The notes beneath the pieces were generated by a model. That model was not told the origin of the DNA and did not search any database. It saw nothing but the letters and a program-made list of their open reading frames with translations. From Pseudomonas fluorescens (GTDB lineage: Bacteria > Pseudomonadota > Gammaproteobacteria > Pseudomonadales > Pseudomonadaceae): a stretch of 64,000 nucleotides of DNA. Below, piece after piece: positions 26,526-35,984 of this stretch; position 1 is the stretch's first letter; the number at the start of each line of letters is the position of its first letter. The position numbers and the translations under genes are program-made. The DNA lies in assembly GCF_001708445.1 (NCBI RefSeq), contig NZ_CP015637.1, forward strand, positions 1,117,001 through 1,181,000. The letters run 5' to 3'.

Positions 26526-27275
26526 TCATGGCATCACGTCGCCGGAGTTCGGGCCCAGGGTCTGGCCGACGAACAGGTTGCCACCCGGTTCACTGGCCAG
26601 CAGCACGGCGGTGGGCGCCACTTCATCCGCCAGGCCGAAGCGCCCCAAGGGCAGTTCCTTGGCCTTGGCGCGCTTCCAATCGTCGCTGATACCGCCCACT
26701 AACGGCGTCTCGATCGGGCCGGGAGCGATGGCGTTGACCAGCACGTTGTCCTTGGCCACTTCCAGGGCCAGGGATTTGGTAAAGCCGATCACCCCGGCCT
26801 TGGCGGCGGCGTAGTGAGTCAGTTCGGCGCCACCCTTGATGCCCAGTTGTGAGGCGACGTTGATGATCCGCCCCCAACGCTGCGCCAGCATATGCGGCAA
26901 GGCACGCTGGCTGGCGACGAACACGCTGGTGAGGTCGACGCGCAGCATGTCGTTCCACATCTCGATCGAGAGATCGACGCAACGCGCCTGGGTGAGCATA
27001 CCGGCGTTGTTGACCAGGATATCGATGCCGCCGAAGTGTTCGACACAACGGTCGACACTGGCCTGGGCGCCTTCGACAGTGCCGACATCGGCCAGGCATT
27101 CGAAGACCTCGGCACCGAGGTTACGGCAGGCAATGGCGGTTTCGGCAAGGCTGGCGGCATTACGGTCAGCCAGCAGCAGGCGCGCACCTTCAACCGCGTA
27201 GGCGCGGGCGATGGCGGCACCGATGCCGCTGCCGGCGCCGGTGATCACGGCGCGGCGATGGGTGAGTTGGGGCAT
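26526..27275 (-). CDS. short-chain dehydrogenase/reductase 1
   Basis: A 249-residue classical SDR using NAD(P)H. Cofactor motif TGAGSGIGAAIA near 11-22, NNAG at INILV-like IDILVNNAGML, catalytic Ser/Tyr/Lys in [26 protein letters not shown] lies eight bases before the ATG at 27275; the longer frame to 27497 is repeat DNA. The acidic residue after the second strand (LLADRNAAS) suggests NAD(H) preference. Substrate unknown; placement in the amidase/imidase operon suggests oxidation of a hydroxyl or carbonyl intermediate from the same pathway. Confidence 0.92.
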   Translation of the reverse strand: MPQLTHRRAVITGAGSGIGAAIARAYAVEGARLLLADRNAASLAETAIACRNLGAEVFECLADVGTVEGAQASVDRCVEHFGGIDILVNNAGMLTQARCVDLSIEMWNDMLRVDLTSVFVASQRALPHMLAQRWGRIINVASQLGIKGGAELTHYAAAKAGVIGFTKSLALEVAKDNVLVNAIAPGPIETPLVGGISDDWKRAKAKELPLGRFGLADEVAPTAVLLASEPGGNLFVGQTLGPNSGDVMP

Positions 27276-27587
27276 AGGTAATTCTCCTGAATCAAACACA
27301 GTTTCAATGTGGGAGCTCCCACTACCTCTGTGGCGAGCGGGCTTGTCCCGCGTTGGGCCGCGAAGCGGCCCCAAAACCAGCCTCTGAGGCGTACCTGACA
27401 CAGCGCAGGTGTCTTTGTCAGGGGCCGCTTCGCGGCCCAACGCGGGACAAGCCCGCTCGCCACAACAGCCCGATTGCCACAACAGCCTGCTCGCCACAAA
27501 AATTCGGTCGATTAATGAAAAGATTTAATCCTTATTTATGCTCGATCAGAGGGAGGCTTGCCCCCTCCCACCTTTGGATCGAGTACA
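27276..27587. other. 312-base gap within the operon, mostly REP
   Basis: Between the two SDR genes. 27329-27499 is a REP family A doublet with tail copies; 27549-27576 holds a short family C fragment (GGGAGGCTTGCCCCCTCCCA). No promoter or gene is evident. Confidence 0.6.
27329..27499. repeat. REP family A inverted doublet with tail copies
   Basis: Inverted arms GTGGCGAGCGGGCTTGTCCC... and the reverse complement at 27421-27465, followed by two shortened 16-18 base tail copies to 27499. Confidence 0.85.
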
Positions 27588-28349
27588 TCAGTCAGGCCAG
27601 CGCACAGTCAGGCCACCGTCGATGACGATGCTCTGTCCGGTCAGATAGCTCGACGCATCACTGGTCAAAAACTGCACCAGCGAGGCCACTTCATCCGCCC
27701 TCCCCACCCGACCCAACGGAATCGCGCGCGCCGCCTTGGCCAGGCCCTCCGGCCCCAGGGAGTTCTTCGCATCCAGCGACTGCGGCGTCTCGATCAACCC
27801 CGGAATCACCGCATTGCAACGAATGCCCAACGGCGCCAGCTCCACCGCCAGCGACCGGCACAACCCCGGCACACCGGCCTTGGCCGCCGCGTAATGGCTG
27901 TGCTCCTGCCAGCCATAGACGCCGCCGGCTATCGACGAAATCGCCACCAGCGCGCCGCCTTCCTTCATATGCCGCGTCGCCGCGCGAAAAGTGCGCATCA
28001 CCCCCGTCAAGTCGACATTGAGCATCTCGTCCCACAGCGCATCCGTCATCTCCAGCAGCGGTGCGCGACGCAGCAAGCCGGCGTTGGCGACCGCGTAGTC
28101 GAGGCGACCAAAATGCTGCACCACCTGGGCGGCCAACGCGTCTACCGAGGCGCTATCGCCCACGTCCAGCGGCAGCATCAAGCATTCGCCAGCGGCGTTT
28201 TCCACGAGGGACACCGTGGTGTGCGGGTCATGGGGGTCGGCCGGGTAATACCCACCCACCACCGCCACGCCGCAGCGCGCATAGGCCACCGCGAGGGCTT
28301 GGCCGATGCCGCTGGCGGCACCGGTAATCAAGGCAACTTTACGGCTCAT
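27588..28349 (-). CDS. short-chain dehydrogenase/reductase 2
   Basis: A 253-residue classical SDR. Cofactor motif [12 protein letters not shown] near 9-20, NAG as VANAGLLRR, catalytic Ser/Tyr/Lys in [22 protein letters not shown]-terminal [16 protein letters not shown] is typical. AGGAG lies six bases before the ATG at 28349. It follows the MFS gene by 10 bases, so the two are co-transcribed. It shares about the usual SDR-level similarity with SDR 1, so they are not a recent duplication. Confidence 0.92.
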   Translation of the reverse strand: MSRKVALITGAASGIGQALAVAYARCGVAVVGGYYPADPHDPHTTVSLVENAAGECLMLPLDVGDSASVDALAAQVVQHFGRLDYAVANAGLLRRAPLLEMTDALWDEMLNVDLTGVMRTFRAATRHMKEGGALVAISSIAGGVYGWQEHSHYAAAKAGVPGLCRSLAVELAPLGIRCNAVIPGLIETPQSLDAKNSLGPEGLAKAARAIPLGRVGRADEVASLVQFLTSDASSYLTGQSIVIDGGLTVRWPD

Positions 28350-28359
28350 CAATCACTCC

Positions 28360-29700
28360 TTACTGAACGGTTTCCGGGCGCACATGGCGCGCGGCAAACA
28401 TCAGGACGCCAGACAAAAAGCACGGCACGGCACCGAACCACAGCGCGGCGGTCTGCCAATCGCTGCCGGCGGACAACACCTGGGTGGCGCCAAACCCGGC
28501 GACCACGGCACCAATCGGGCCCATCGCATGGATGATCGCGCCACCGGTGGCACGGATGCTGGTGGGGAAACTTTCACTGATAAAGAACAACGCCGCCGAG
28601 TACGGCCCGATCAGGAAGAACAGGCCCAGGCTGTACAGCCCGACCACCATCGCCATGTTGCTCGGGCCAAACAGCATCCCGGCAAACGACAGGCCGCCGA
28701 GCATCCAGCCCAGGCCGATCACGTTACGGCGGCCGATCTTGTCGCCCATCCAGCCGTGGCTGAGGTAGCCGCAGTAACCCACCAGGTTCGACAGCACCAG
28801 GATGATCAGCGAGTTCTCGAACGAGATGTGGTGCACGCTGACGATCACCGACGTGCCGAGCACGCTGAACACCTGGATCGCCGCCCAGTTGAGCAACAGC
28901 GCGGCACCGATCACCAGGGTGGCGCGACGGGCCGGGCCACGGAATGCGGCCTTGAGGCCGGCCTTGCTGTGTTCGTCGTAATCCACGCCGTAGGTCACGG
29001 CGACGTTCTGTGCCTCGCTCACCGCGCCACTTCTGCGCAACTCGCTGATGCGCTGGTGGATCTGGAACTGCGGGCTCTCCTTGAGCTTGCGCGCCATGAT
29101 CGCAATCACCACCGCCGGGATCGCGGCGAAGATAAAGCAGCCCTGCCAACCGATGACCGGCAGCAACAGCGCGGTCAAACCTGCGGCGATCAGTGCACCG
29201 ACCGGCCAGCCGCCCTGCACCAGGCTGTAGATGAAGCCGCGGCGCTTGGTCAGTCGCGGGTCTTCTGACGCGCCATACAGTTCGGTCAAATAGGTGGCGT
29301 TGACGGTTTCCTCGGCATACCCCAGGCCGCCCAGCGAACGGATCAGGATCAGCGGCGACTTGCCCCATGCCCCACCGATGGCGGTCAGCGCCGAGCAGAG
29401 CGCGGAGCCGGCCACGGTGAAGATGATGCCTTTGCGGCGCCCCAGCTTGTCGACGATTGGCCCGATGGCCAGGGCGACCACGGCGGTCCCCACCGCCACC
29501 CAGGTCGCGATTTCAGCTTGTTCCACCTCACCCCAGCCAAAATGCCGGCCGATTTCCGGCAGCAAGGTGCCGAACAGGATGAAGTCGTACACCGCAAACA
29601 CCCAGGCGAAAAACGCGATCCAGGTGGCGAAGCGCACTTCCTGGGACGTCAGTTGCCGGGGTTTCCAGCCAGTCAGGTCAAGCTTGTTGTAGATGGACAT
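28360..29700 (-). CDS. MFS transporter (aromatic/organic acid:H+ symporter type)
   Basis: A 446-residue inner-membrane transporter with 12 predicted membrane segments. The family signature between segments 2 and 3 is GPIVDKLGRRKGI and its repeat in the second half is GWMGDKIGRRNVIG. The conserved acidic residue in segment 1 (VFAVYDFILFG) resembles the aromatic-acid and sugar symporter subfamilies. GAGG lies seven bases before the ATG at 29700; upstream frame is REP. Position between imidase and SDR genes suggests it imports the pathway substrate or a derived acid. Confidence 0.9.
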   Translation of the reverse strand: MSIYNKLDLTGWKPRQLTSQEVRFATWIAFFAWVFAVYDFILFGTLLPEIGRHFGWGEVEQAEIATWVAVGTAVVALAIGPIVDKLGRRKGIIFTVAGSALCSALTAIGGAWGKSPLILIRSLGGLGYAEETVNATYLTELYGASEDPRLTKRRGFIYSLVQGGWPVGALIAAGLTALLLPVIGWQGCFIFAAIPAVVIAIMARKLKESPQFQIHQRISELRRSGAVSEAQNVAVTYGVDYDEHSKAGLKAAFRGPARRATLVIGAALLLNWAAIQVFSVLGTSVIVSVHHISFENSLIILVLSNLVGYCGYLSHGWMGDKIGRRNVIGLGWMLGGLSFAGMLFGPSNMAMVVGLYSLGLFFLIGPYSAALFFISESFPTSIRATGGAIIHAMGPIGAVVAGFGATQVLSAGSDWQTAALWFGAVPCFLSGVLMFAARHVRPETVQ

Positions 29701-29730
29701 AATCGCGCCTCGGGAGGTGGAGTGGGCTTT

Positions 29731-29828
29731 CTGTAGGAGCGTGCTCGCGAAAATCGTCAACGATGACGCGGGCATCCTGAATGCACGCAGTGCTCTCAGG
29801 CTTTTCGCGAGCAAGCTCGCTCCTACAG
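29731..29828. repeat. REP family B inverted doublet
   Basis: Left arm CTGTAGGAGCGTGCTCGCGA (slightly shortened) and right arm TTCGCGAGCAAGCTCGCTCC enclosing about 50 bases, in the gap between the imidase-like and MFS genes. Confidence 0.85.
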
Positions 29829-29836
29829 GGTTGGGG

Positions 29837-30715
29837 TCAGGTACGCGGTTGGCGGCGGATAAAGTCGTCGGCGATTTCGTCGAAGGTGACGAAGCGCACG
29901 CCGGCATGGCTCTGGATGTGTTCGATCAAGCGCTCCAGCATCAACAGCACTTGCGGGCGGCCAGACACATCGGGGTGGATGGTCATGGTGAACACCGCGT
30001 GTTCGTGTTCGCGGTAGACCCAGTCGAACTGGTCGCGCCACATTTCTTCGAGGTGACGCGGGTTGACGAAGCCGTGGCTGTTGGGGGCTTTCTTGATGAA
30101 CATCATCGGCGGCAGGTCATCGAGGTACCAGTTGGCCGGGATCTCCACCAGGTCGGTTTCTTCGCCACGCACCAAGGGTTTCATCCAGGTGTCGGGGTGC
30201 TGGCTGTAGTCGATCTTGGTCCAGGTATCCCCCTTGCGCACGTAGTAGGGATGGAAGTCGTTGTGCATCAGGCTGTGGTCGTACTTGATGCCTTTTTTCA
30301 GCAGCAGCTCGTTGGTGACCTTGCTGAATTCCCACCACGGAGCGACGTAGCCGGTAGGGCGTTTGCCGGTGACCTGGGTGATCAGTTCGATGGACTTGTC
30401 CAGCACGATTTCTTCCTGCTCGGCGGTCATCGCGATTGGGTTTTCATGGCTGTAGCCGTGCACGCCGATTTCATGCCCGGCGTCGGCCACGGCTTTCATC
30501 TGCTCAGGGAAGGTTTCCATCGAATGGCCTGGGATAAACCAGGTGGTGCGCAGGCCGTAGCGTTCAAACAGCTTGAGCAGGCGTGGCGCGCCGATTTCGC
30601 CAGCGAACAGGCCACGGGAGATATCGTCGGGCGAATCTTCGCCGCCGTAGGAACCGAGCCAGCCGGCGACGGCGTCAACGTCGACGCCAAATGCACAGAG
30701 GATGTCTTTAGCCAT
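29837..30715 (-). CDS. cyclic imide hydrolase-like metalloenzyme (polysaccharide deacetylase fold)
   Basis: A 292-residue protein of the NodB/polysaccharide deacetylase superfamily. It begins [20 protein letters not shown] and contains [20 protein letters not shown] and [15 protein letters not shown]. Asp14, His86 and His90 occupy the places of the zinc ligands I recall for H. pylori HP0310, which it resembles closely along its length. The same subgroup includes the cyclic imide hydrolase of P. putida YZ-26, of nearly equal length. There is no signal peptide, so it is cytoplasmic and unlikely to act on peptidoglycan. The gene starts 11 bases after an amidase, which fits imidase followed by half-amidase. 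Likely reaction: ring opening of succinimide-, maleimide- or glutarimide-type compounds. Allantoinase-like activity is a second option. Confidence 0.78.
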   Translation of the reverse strand: MAKDILCAFGVDVDAVAGWLGSYGGEDSPDDISRGLFAGEIGAPRLLKLFERYGLRTTWFIPGHSMETFPEQMKAVADAGHEIGVHGYSHENPIAMTAEQEEIVLDKSIELITQVTGKRPTGYVAPWWEFSKVTNELLLKKGIKYDHSLMHNDFHPYYVRKGDTWTKIDYSQHPDTWMKPLVRGEETDLVEIPANWYLDDLPPMMFIKKAPNSHGFVNPRHLEEMWRDQFDWVYREHEHAVFTMTIHPDVSGRPQVLLMLERLIEHIQSHAGVRFVTFDEIADDFIRRQPRT

Positions 30716-30726
30716 GGGGTGTCTCC

Positions 30727-32058
30727 TTAGATAGTCAGTTGGGATTCGACGGACAACGCCGCGCGCAACAGGCGTGCGTCTTCCCCCGCCGGGGCGCTGA
30801 GCAGCAACCCGGTGGGCAGGCCCTGGGCATCATGGCCGCTGGGCAAGGTCACGCCGGGCATGTCCAGCAAACTGCCGGGCATGGTCAGGCGCAGGGTGGC
30901 GAGGTTGGTGCTGACGAACAGGTCGTCATCGGCTTCCAGCGCTGCCAATGCCGGGGCGACATGGGCAACGGTGGGGGTGATCAGCAGGGCGCCGTCGAGG
31001 TCATCGATCAGTTGTTGTTGCAGGCGCTGACGGGCCTCGATCAGGTGGATCAACCGGCTGGCCGGCAGGGAACGCGCGGCTTCGAGGCGGCGGCGTACGC
31101 GCGGGTCGAGCTGTTCGGCGTCGGCGCTGTCGAGCAGGGTTTCATGCAGGGCGAAGGCTTCGAAGGCGCCAAGCCAGCCTTGCTGCTGGATCAATGCCAA
31201 GGTGGCCTGGAAGGTGGCGCAGGGGCGCATCTCGACCAACGCGCCCTCGGCCTTCAAGCGTTCCACCCCGCGCAGCAGGTTATTGCGCACGGCAGGTTCA
31301 ACGTCGGCCAGCAGGCCCTGTTCCAGCACAAAGCGCTGGCCCTTGAGGCTGCGGACGCGGTGGTTGGAAATGCGACCATGGAGCAGGTCGTCGATGGCCA
31401 ACGCATCGCGCACGCTGCGGGTCAACGGGCCCAGGCTGTCGAGGGTGCGCGCCAGGGGGAACACCCCGTCGCGGCTGTAGCGTCGGCTGCTGCTGCGGTA
31501 CCCCACCAGGCCGTTGAGGGCCGCGGGGATGCGGATGGAACCCGCCGTGTCGGTGCCCATGGCGATCGGCACGATGCCGGCGGCGACAGCCACCGCCGAC
31601 CCCGAAGACGAGCCACCGGGAATACGCGGCTGATCCCGCCCATGGGGGTTATGCGGGGTGCCGAAATGCGGGTTCAGGCCAAGCCCGGAATAGGCCAGCT
31701 CACTGAGGTTGGTCTTGCCCACACTGACCATGCCGGCGCGGCACAGCAGGCCCACGCTCGGCGCATCGAGCAAAGCGGCCGGCGCATGACGCCGGTACGC
31801 AGCACCGGCGGTGGTGATGCTGCCGGCCACGTCGAACAGGTCTTTCCAGGCCAGCGGCACGCCGTCGAATACACTCAAGGGCTGGCCGGCACGCCAGCGC
31901 GCGGCGGCGGCTTCGGCTTCGCGGCGGGCACGCTCGGCGGTCAGGCAGATAAACACAGCTGCCGACTGGCTCGCTTGATCGAGTGCCTGTTCGAGGGCTT
32001 GCACCGGGTCGCTGCGACCGCTGGCGAAATCCTCGGCCAGTGAAGTGGCGTCTGACAT
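30727..32058 (-). CDS. amidase (amidase signature family), possible half-amidase
   Basis: A 443-residue cytoplasmic amidase with the Ser-cisSer-Lys triad: Lys in [16 protein letters not shown], cis-Ser in [17 protein letters not shown] and nucleophile Ser in [20 protein letters not shown] nine bases before the ATG at 32058 supports that start over two upstream ATGs. It is the first gene of the leftward operon, divergent from the GntR regulator. Next to an imidase-like enzyme, the simplest role is hydrolysis of the resulting half-amide to a dicarboxylate and ammonia. This substrate assignment is inference. Confidence 0.88.
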   Translation of the reverse strand: MSDATSLAEDFASGRSDPVQALEQALDQASQSAAVFICLTAERARREAEAAAARWRAGQPLSVFDGVPLAWKDLFDVAGSITTAGAAYRRHAPAALLDAPSVGLLCRAGMVSVGKTNLSELAYSGLGLNPHFGTPHNPHGRDQPRIPGGSSSGSAVAVAAGIVPIAMGTDTAGSIRIPAALNGLVGYRSSSRRYSRDGVFPLARTLDSLGPLTRSVRDALAIDDLLHGRISNHRVRSLKGQRFVLEQGLLADVEPAVRNNLLRGVERLKAEGALVEMRPCATFQATLALIQQQGWLGAFEAFALHETLLDSADAEQLDPRVRRRLEAARSLPASRLIHLIEARQRLQQQLIDDLDGALLITPTVAHVAPALAALEADDDLFVSTNLATLRLTMPGSLLDMPGVTLPSGHDAQGLPTGLLLSAPAGEDARLLRAALSVESQLTI

Positions 32059-32076
32059 CAGCATGAACCTCATAAA

Positions 32077-32105
32077 ACGTACATATTAATAAAATGTACA
32101 TTTTA
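32077..32105 (+). promoter_or_regulatory. candidate GntR operator 1
   Basis: Begins ACGTACAT and ends ATGTACATTTT, with GTACAT/ATGTAC arms around an AT-rich centre. 23 of 29 bases match site 2. It lies just upstream of the amidase start and would block the operon promoter. Confidence 0.55.
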
Positions 32106-32242
32106 CAAAGGCAGCTTTCGTGCCAGTCTGTCAGTGCGTGAGCGAGAGCGATTCGGTTTTTTCGTCCAGAGCTGCGGTATAGATGCTTTCGACACGGCAA
32201 AAAAAAGGGTTCACCTTTTAAGCGCGAACCCTTAACCCAATA

Positions 32243-32271
32243 ACGTATATTTTATTAATAAGTACATTTTG
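32243..32271 (+). promoter_or_regulatory. candidate GntR operator 2
   Basis: Begins ACGTATAT and ends AGTACATTTT, same orientation as site 1, 166 bases away. It lies on the regulator side, so it may serve autoregulation or looping. Confidence 0.55.
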
Positions 32272-32392
32272 GTGCAAAAAGTAACATTCCTACAGGCAAG
32301 GCCCCAAAAAAGTGCCCTTGATGTGGCGCAGAGTGACAGACCCATCTATGAGAGAATCCCCGGCCATCGTCCTACACGCCCTTGAGAAATCA

Positions 32393-33382
32393 ATGAAAGC
32401 AGTGTCCGCCTCGGCCTCCCGGTACGCCATGATTCACCAGGTGTTGCGTGATGCAATCGTCAATGGCACCGCCCGTCATGGCCTGGTGCTGCTGGAAGCG
32501 CCGCTGGCCGAATTGTTCGGCACCAGCCGCGTGCCCGTGCGCAAGGCGCTGGACCTGCTGCATGCCGAGGGGCTGATCTGCCGCTTCAATGGCCGAGGCT
32601 ACCTGATCAACCCCGAGGGGCTGGACCTGGAGCCGCTGCGCCTGCCCCTGAGCCATGCGCACCTGGGCCTGAACGGCGACGATGAGTTGGTGGACACGCG
32701 GCCGCTGGGCGAGCGCATCGTCGAGGAAATCGGCGCGGCACTCTCCACCTGCATCGCCTTCGGCCATTACCGCCTGGACGAACAGGCCGCCGCCGACCAC
32801 TACGGCGTCAGCCGCGCAGTGGTGCGTGAAGCGCTGATGCGCCTGCGCGACCGTGGCCTGGTGGAAAAAGAGCCCTACTCGCAATGGCTGGCCGGGCCGC
32901 TGACCGCCCGCGAAGTCACCGAAGACTACGAACTGCGCGCCTGCCTGGAACCCGAAGCCCTGCGCCAGAGCGCGCCCAACCTCGACCGCGAGGTGCTCGA
33001 AGCCATGTTGCAACGCGTGCTGGACGCTCAGGACAGCCCGCAATGCAGCCTGGAAGCTATCGAGCAGATCGAAGAGGACCTGCACCAGCGCTGCCTCGCC
33101 GGCCTGCAAAACCGCAAGATCGCCGCGCTGATTCGCCAGGGCCAGAGCCCGATGATCATCAGCCGGATTTTCTATCGGTTGCTGGGGATCGGCGCAGATC
33201 CGGCAATGCTCGCCGAACATCGCTTGATTTTGGAGCTGCTGCTGCATGGCGCATTCGATGCGGCGGCGTTGAACCTGCGTGAGCATTTGCAACGGGCGCG
33301 GCAGCGGATGTTGCAGCGCTTGAAGGTGCTGTCGGTACTTCCCGAACAGCCACTCCCCGTCTACCTGCACAAAATCAGCTGA
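32393..33382 (+). CDS. GntR-family regulator with two winged-helix domains
   Basis: A 329-residue regulator. The first winged helix-turn-helix spans about 8-75 (YAMIHQVLRDAIVNGTARHG, LAELFGTSRVPVRKALDLL, GLICRFNGRGYLI). The second spans about 105-175 (PLGERIVEEIGAALSTCIAF, DHYGVSRAVVREALMRLRDR). An FCD-type helical effector domain follows (YELRACLEPEALRQ, IAALIRQGQSPMIISRIFYR, EHRLILELLLHGAFDAAALN). Ordinary FadR/VanR-type GntR proteins have one such DNA-binding domain and about 230-250 residues. The start is uncertain: ATG 32393 gives the cleanest N-terminus, while ATG 32348 and GTG 32312 are in frame. It is divergent from the amidase operon, which it probably controls. Confidence 0.85.
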   Translation: MKAVSASASRYAMIHQVLRDAIVNGTARHGLVLLEAPLAELFGTSRVPVRKALDLLHAEGLICRFNGRGYLINPEGLDLEPLRLPLSHAHLGLNGDDELVDTRPLGERIVEEIGAALSTCIAFGHYRLDEQAAADHYGVSRAVVREALMRLRDRGLVEKEPYSQWLAGPLTAREVTEDYELRACLEPEALRQSAPNLDREVLEAMLQRVLDAQDSPQCSLEAIEQIEEDLHQRCLAGLQNRKIAALIRQGQSPMIISRIFYRLLGIGADPAMLAEHRLILELLLHGAFDAAALNLREHLQRARQRMLQRLKVLSVLPEQPLPVYLHKIS

Positions 33383-33537
33383 CTCAACACGAACCCAATG
33401 TGGGAGGGGGCTTTCCCCTTCCCATTGACCAAGCCGCCGCAGTAATTTCATGCAATATGTTGCTATCTCGCCCCCGCCATTGAAACCACCACTGACCCGC
33501 CCCATCTAACCTGCATACTTACTTATGCAGGTGCCCC

Positions 33538-35958
33538 ATGAGCGACCAGCAAGAATTGCCGGATATCGACCTCCAAGATTACGCCGACCCCGAAAACGCT
33601 GAATCCCATTCGACCAACACCGGCCTGGCGCTGCCTGGGCAAAACCTGCCGGACAAGGTCTACATCATCCCGATCCACAACCGCCCGTTCTTCCCCGCGC
33701 AAGTGCTGCCGGTGATCGTCAATGAAGAGCCGTGGGCCGAAACCCTGGAACTGGTGAGCAAATCCGATCACCACTCCCTGGCCCTGTTCTTCATGGACAC
33801 CCCGCCGGAAGACCCACGGCACTTCGACACCTCCGCCCTGCCGCTGTACGGCACCCTGGTGAAGGTGCACCACGCCAGCCGTGAGAACGGCAAGTTGCAA
33901 TTCGTCGCCCAGGGCCTGACCCGCGTGAGGATTCGCACCTGGCTCAAGCACCACCGCCCGCCGTACCTGGTGGAAGTCGAATACCCGCACCAGCCCACCG
34001 AGCCGACCGATGAGGTCAAGGCCTATGGCATGGCGCTGATCAATGCGATCAAGGAACTGTTGCCACTCAACCCGCTGTACAGCGAAGAGTTGAAGAACTA
34101 CCTCAACCGCTTCAGCCCCAACGACCCGTCGCCGCTGACCGACTTCGCCGCCGCGCTGACCTCGGCCACCGGTAACGAGTTGCAGGAAGTGCTGGACTGC
34201 GTGCCCATGCTCAAGCGCATGGAAAAAGTGCTGCCGATGCTGCGCAAGGAAGTCGAAGTCGCGCGCCTGCAAAAGGAAATCTCCGCCGAGGTGAACCGCA
34301 AGATCGGCGAGCACCAGCGCGAGTTCTTCCTCAAGGAACAACTCAAGGTCATCCAGCAGGAACTGGGGCTGACCAAGGACGACCGCAGCGCGGACGTCGA
34401 ACAATTCGAGCAACGGCTGGAAGGCAAGGTGCTGCCGGCCCAGGCGCAAAAGCGCATTGATGAAGAACTGAACAAACTGTCGATCCTCGAAACCGGTTCA
34501 CCGGAGTACGCGGTCACACGCAACTACCTGGATTGGGCCACCTCGGTGCCGTGGGGCGTGTACGGCGAGGACAAGCTGGACCTGAAACACGCGCGCAAGG
34601 TGCTCGACAAGCACCACGCGGGGCTGGATGACATCAAGAGCCGTATCCTCGAGTTCCTCGCCGTGGGCGCCTACAAAGGCGAGGTCTCCGGCTCCATCGT
34701 GCTGCTGGTGGGCCCGCCGGGCGTGGGCAAGACCAGCGTGGGTAAATCCATCGCCGAGTCCCTGGGCCGGCCGTTCTATCGCTTCAGTGTCGGCGGCATG
34801 CGCGACGAGGCCGAGATCAAGGGCCATCGCCGCACCTACATCGGCGCCCTGCCGGGCAAGCTGGTGCAGGCGTTGAAAGACGTGGAAGTGATGAACCCGG
34901 TGATCATGCTCGACGAGATCGACAAGATGGGCCAAAGCTTCCAGGGCGACCCGGCCTCGGCGCTGCTGGAAACCCTCGACCCGGAGCAGAACGTCGAATT
35001 CCTCGACCATTACCTCGACCTGCGCCTGGACCTGTCCAAAGTGCTGTTCGTGTGTACCGCCAACACCCTGGACTCGATCCCCGGGCCGTTGCTGGACCGC
35101 ATGGAAGTGATTCGCCTGTCGGGCTATATCACCGAAGAAAAAGTCGCCATCGCCAAGCGCCACCTGTGGCCCAAACAGCTGGAAAAAGCCGGTGTGGCGA
35201 AAACCAGCCTGTCCATCAGCGACGGCGCCCTGCGCGCCTTGATCGACGGATATGCCCGCGAGGCCGGCGTGCGCCAGCTGGAGAAGCAACTGGGCAAACT
35301 GGTGCGCAAGGCCGTGGTCAAGCTGCTGGATGAGCCAAACTCGGTGATCAAGATCGGCAACAAGGACCTGGAGGCCTCCCTGGGCATGCCGGTGTTCCGC
35401 AACGAGCAAGTGCTGTCCGGCACCGGCGTGATCACCGGCCTGGCCTGGACCAGCATGGGCGGCGCGACCCTGCCCATCGAGGCAACGCGCATCCACACGC
35501 TGAACCGCGGCTTCAAGCTCACCGGGCAGTTGGGTGATGTGATGAAGGAGTCCGCCGAAATCGCCTACAGCTACATCAGCTCCAACCTGAAGTCGTTTGG
35601 TGGCGACCCGAAATTCTTCGACGAAGCCTTCGTGCACCTGCACGTGCCGGAAGGTGCCACACCGAAGGACGGCCCAAGCGCTGGGGTAACCATGGCCAGT
35701 GCGCTGCTGTCGCTGGCGCGCAACCAGCCGCCGAAAAAAGGCGTGGCGATGACCGGTGAACTGACGCTGACCGGGCATGTGCTGCCGATTGGCGGGGTGC
35801 GCGAGAAGGTGATCGCGGCGCGGCGCCAGAAGATCCACGAGCTGATCCTGCCGGAGCCGAACCGTGGCAGTTTCGAGGAATTGCCGGAGTATCTGAAGGA
35901 AGGGATGACCGTGCACTTTGCCAAGCGTTTTGCGGATGTGGCGAAGGTGCTCTTCTGA
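33538..35958 (+). CDS. lon: ATP-dependent Lon-type protease (second Lon paralogue)
   Basis: An 806-residue cytosolic AAA+ serine protease. N-terminal substrate domain (VYIIPIHNRPFFPAQVLPVI), coiled region, AAA+ module with Walker A VGPPGVGKTSVGKSIAE and Walker B VIMLDEIDKMG, and protease domain with catalytic Ser in PKDGPSAGVTMASALLSL and Lys in GGVREKVIAARR. The acidic leader (MSDQQELPDIDLQDYADPEN) and the downstream chagasin-type inhibitor and YhhN genes match the P. aeruginosa AsrA (PA0779) locus, rather than the main lon gene next to clpX and hupB. Expect a role in stress-related protein quality control. AGG precedes the ATG. Confidence 0.94.
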   Translation: MSDQQELPDIDLQDYADPENAESHSTNTGLALPGQNLPDKVYIIPIHNRPFFPAQVLPVIVNEEPWAETLELVSKSDHHSLALFFMDTPPEDPRHFDTSALPLYGTLVKVHHASRENGKLQFVAQGLTRVRIRTWLKHHRPPYLVEVEYPHQPTEPTDEVKAYGMALINAIKELLPLNPLYSEELKNYLNRFSPNDPSPLTDFAAALTSATGNELQEVLDCVPMLKRMEKVLPMLRKEVEVARLQKEISAEVNRKIGEHQREFFLKEQLKVIQQELGLTKDDRSADVEQFEQRLEGKVLPAQAQKRIDEELNKLSILETGSPEYAVTRNYLDWATSVPWGVYGEDKLDLKHARKVLDKHHAGLDDIKSRILEFLAVGAYKGEVSGSIVLLVGPPGVGKTSVGKSIAESLGRPFYRFSVGGMRDEAEIKGHRRTYIGALPGKLVQALKDVEVMNPVIMLDEIDKMGQSFQGDPASALLETLDPEQNVEFLDHYLDLRLDLSKVLFVCTANTLDSIPGPLLDRMEVIRLSGYITEEKVAIAKRHLWPKQLEKAGVAKTSLSISDGALRALIDGYAREAGVRQLEKQLGKLVRKAVVKLLDEPNSVIKIGNKDLEASLGMPVFRNEQVLSGTGVITGLAWTSMGGATLPIEATRIHTLNRGFKLTGQLGDVMKESAEIAYSYISSNLKSFGGDPKFFDEAFVHLHVPEGATPKDGPSAGVTMASALLSLARNQPPKKGVAMTGELTLTGHVLPIGGVREKVIAARRQKIHELILPEPNRGSFEELPEYLKEGMTVHFAKRFADVAKVLF

Positions 35959-35984
35959 TAAACCTCTAGCCCCTGAGCTGGCCT

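Larger units (their letters stand above)
32059..32392. promoter_or_regulatory. divergent promoter region of the catabolic operon and its regulator
   Basis: 334 bases between divergent genes, with strikingly AT-rich ends. It contains two near-identical 29-base sites (32077-32105 and 32243-32271). Confidence 0.6.

Noticed and set aside
28349..29700. Allantoin pathway locus (PuuE, amidase, transporter)
   Set aside because: The 29837-30715 protein starts and reads like the HP0310/imidase subgroup rather than PuuE, and no ureidoglycolate or uricase genes are present; kept only as an alternative.
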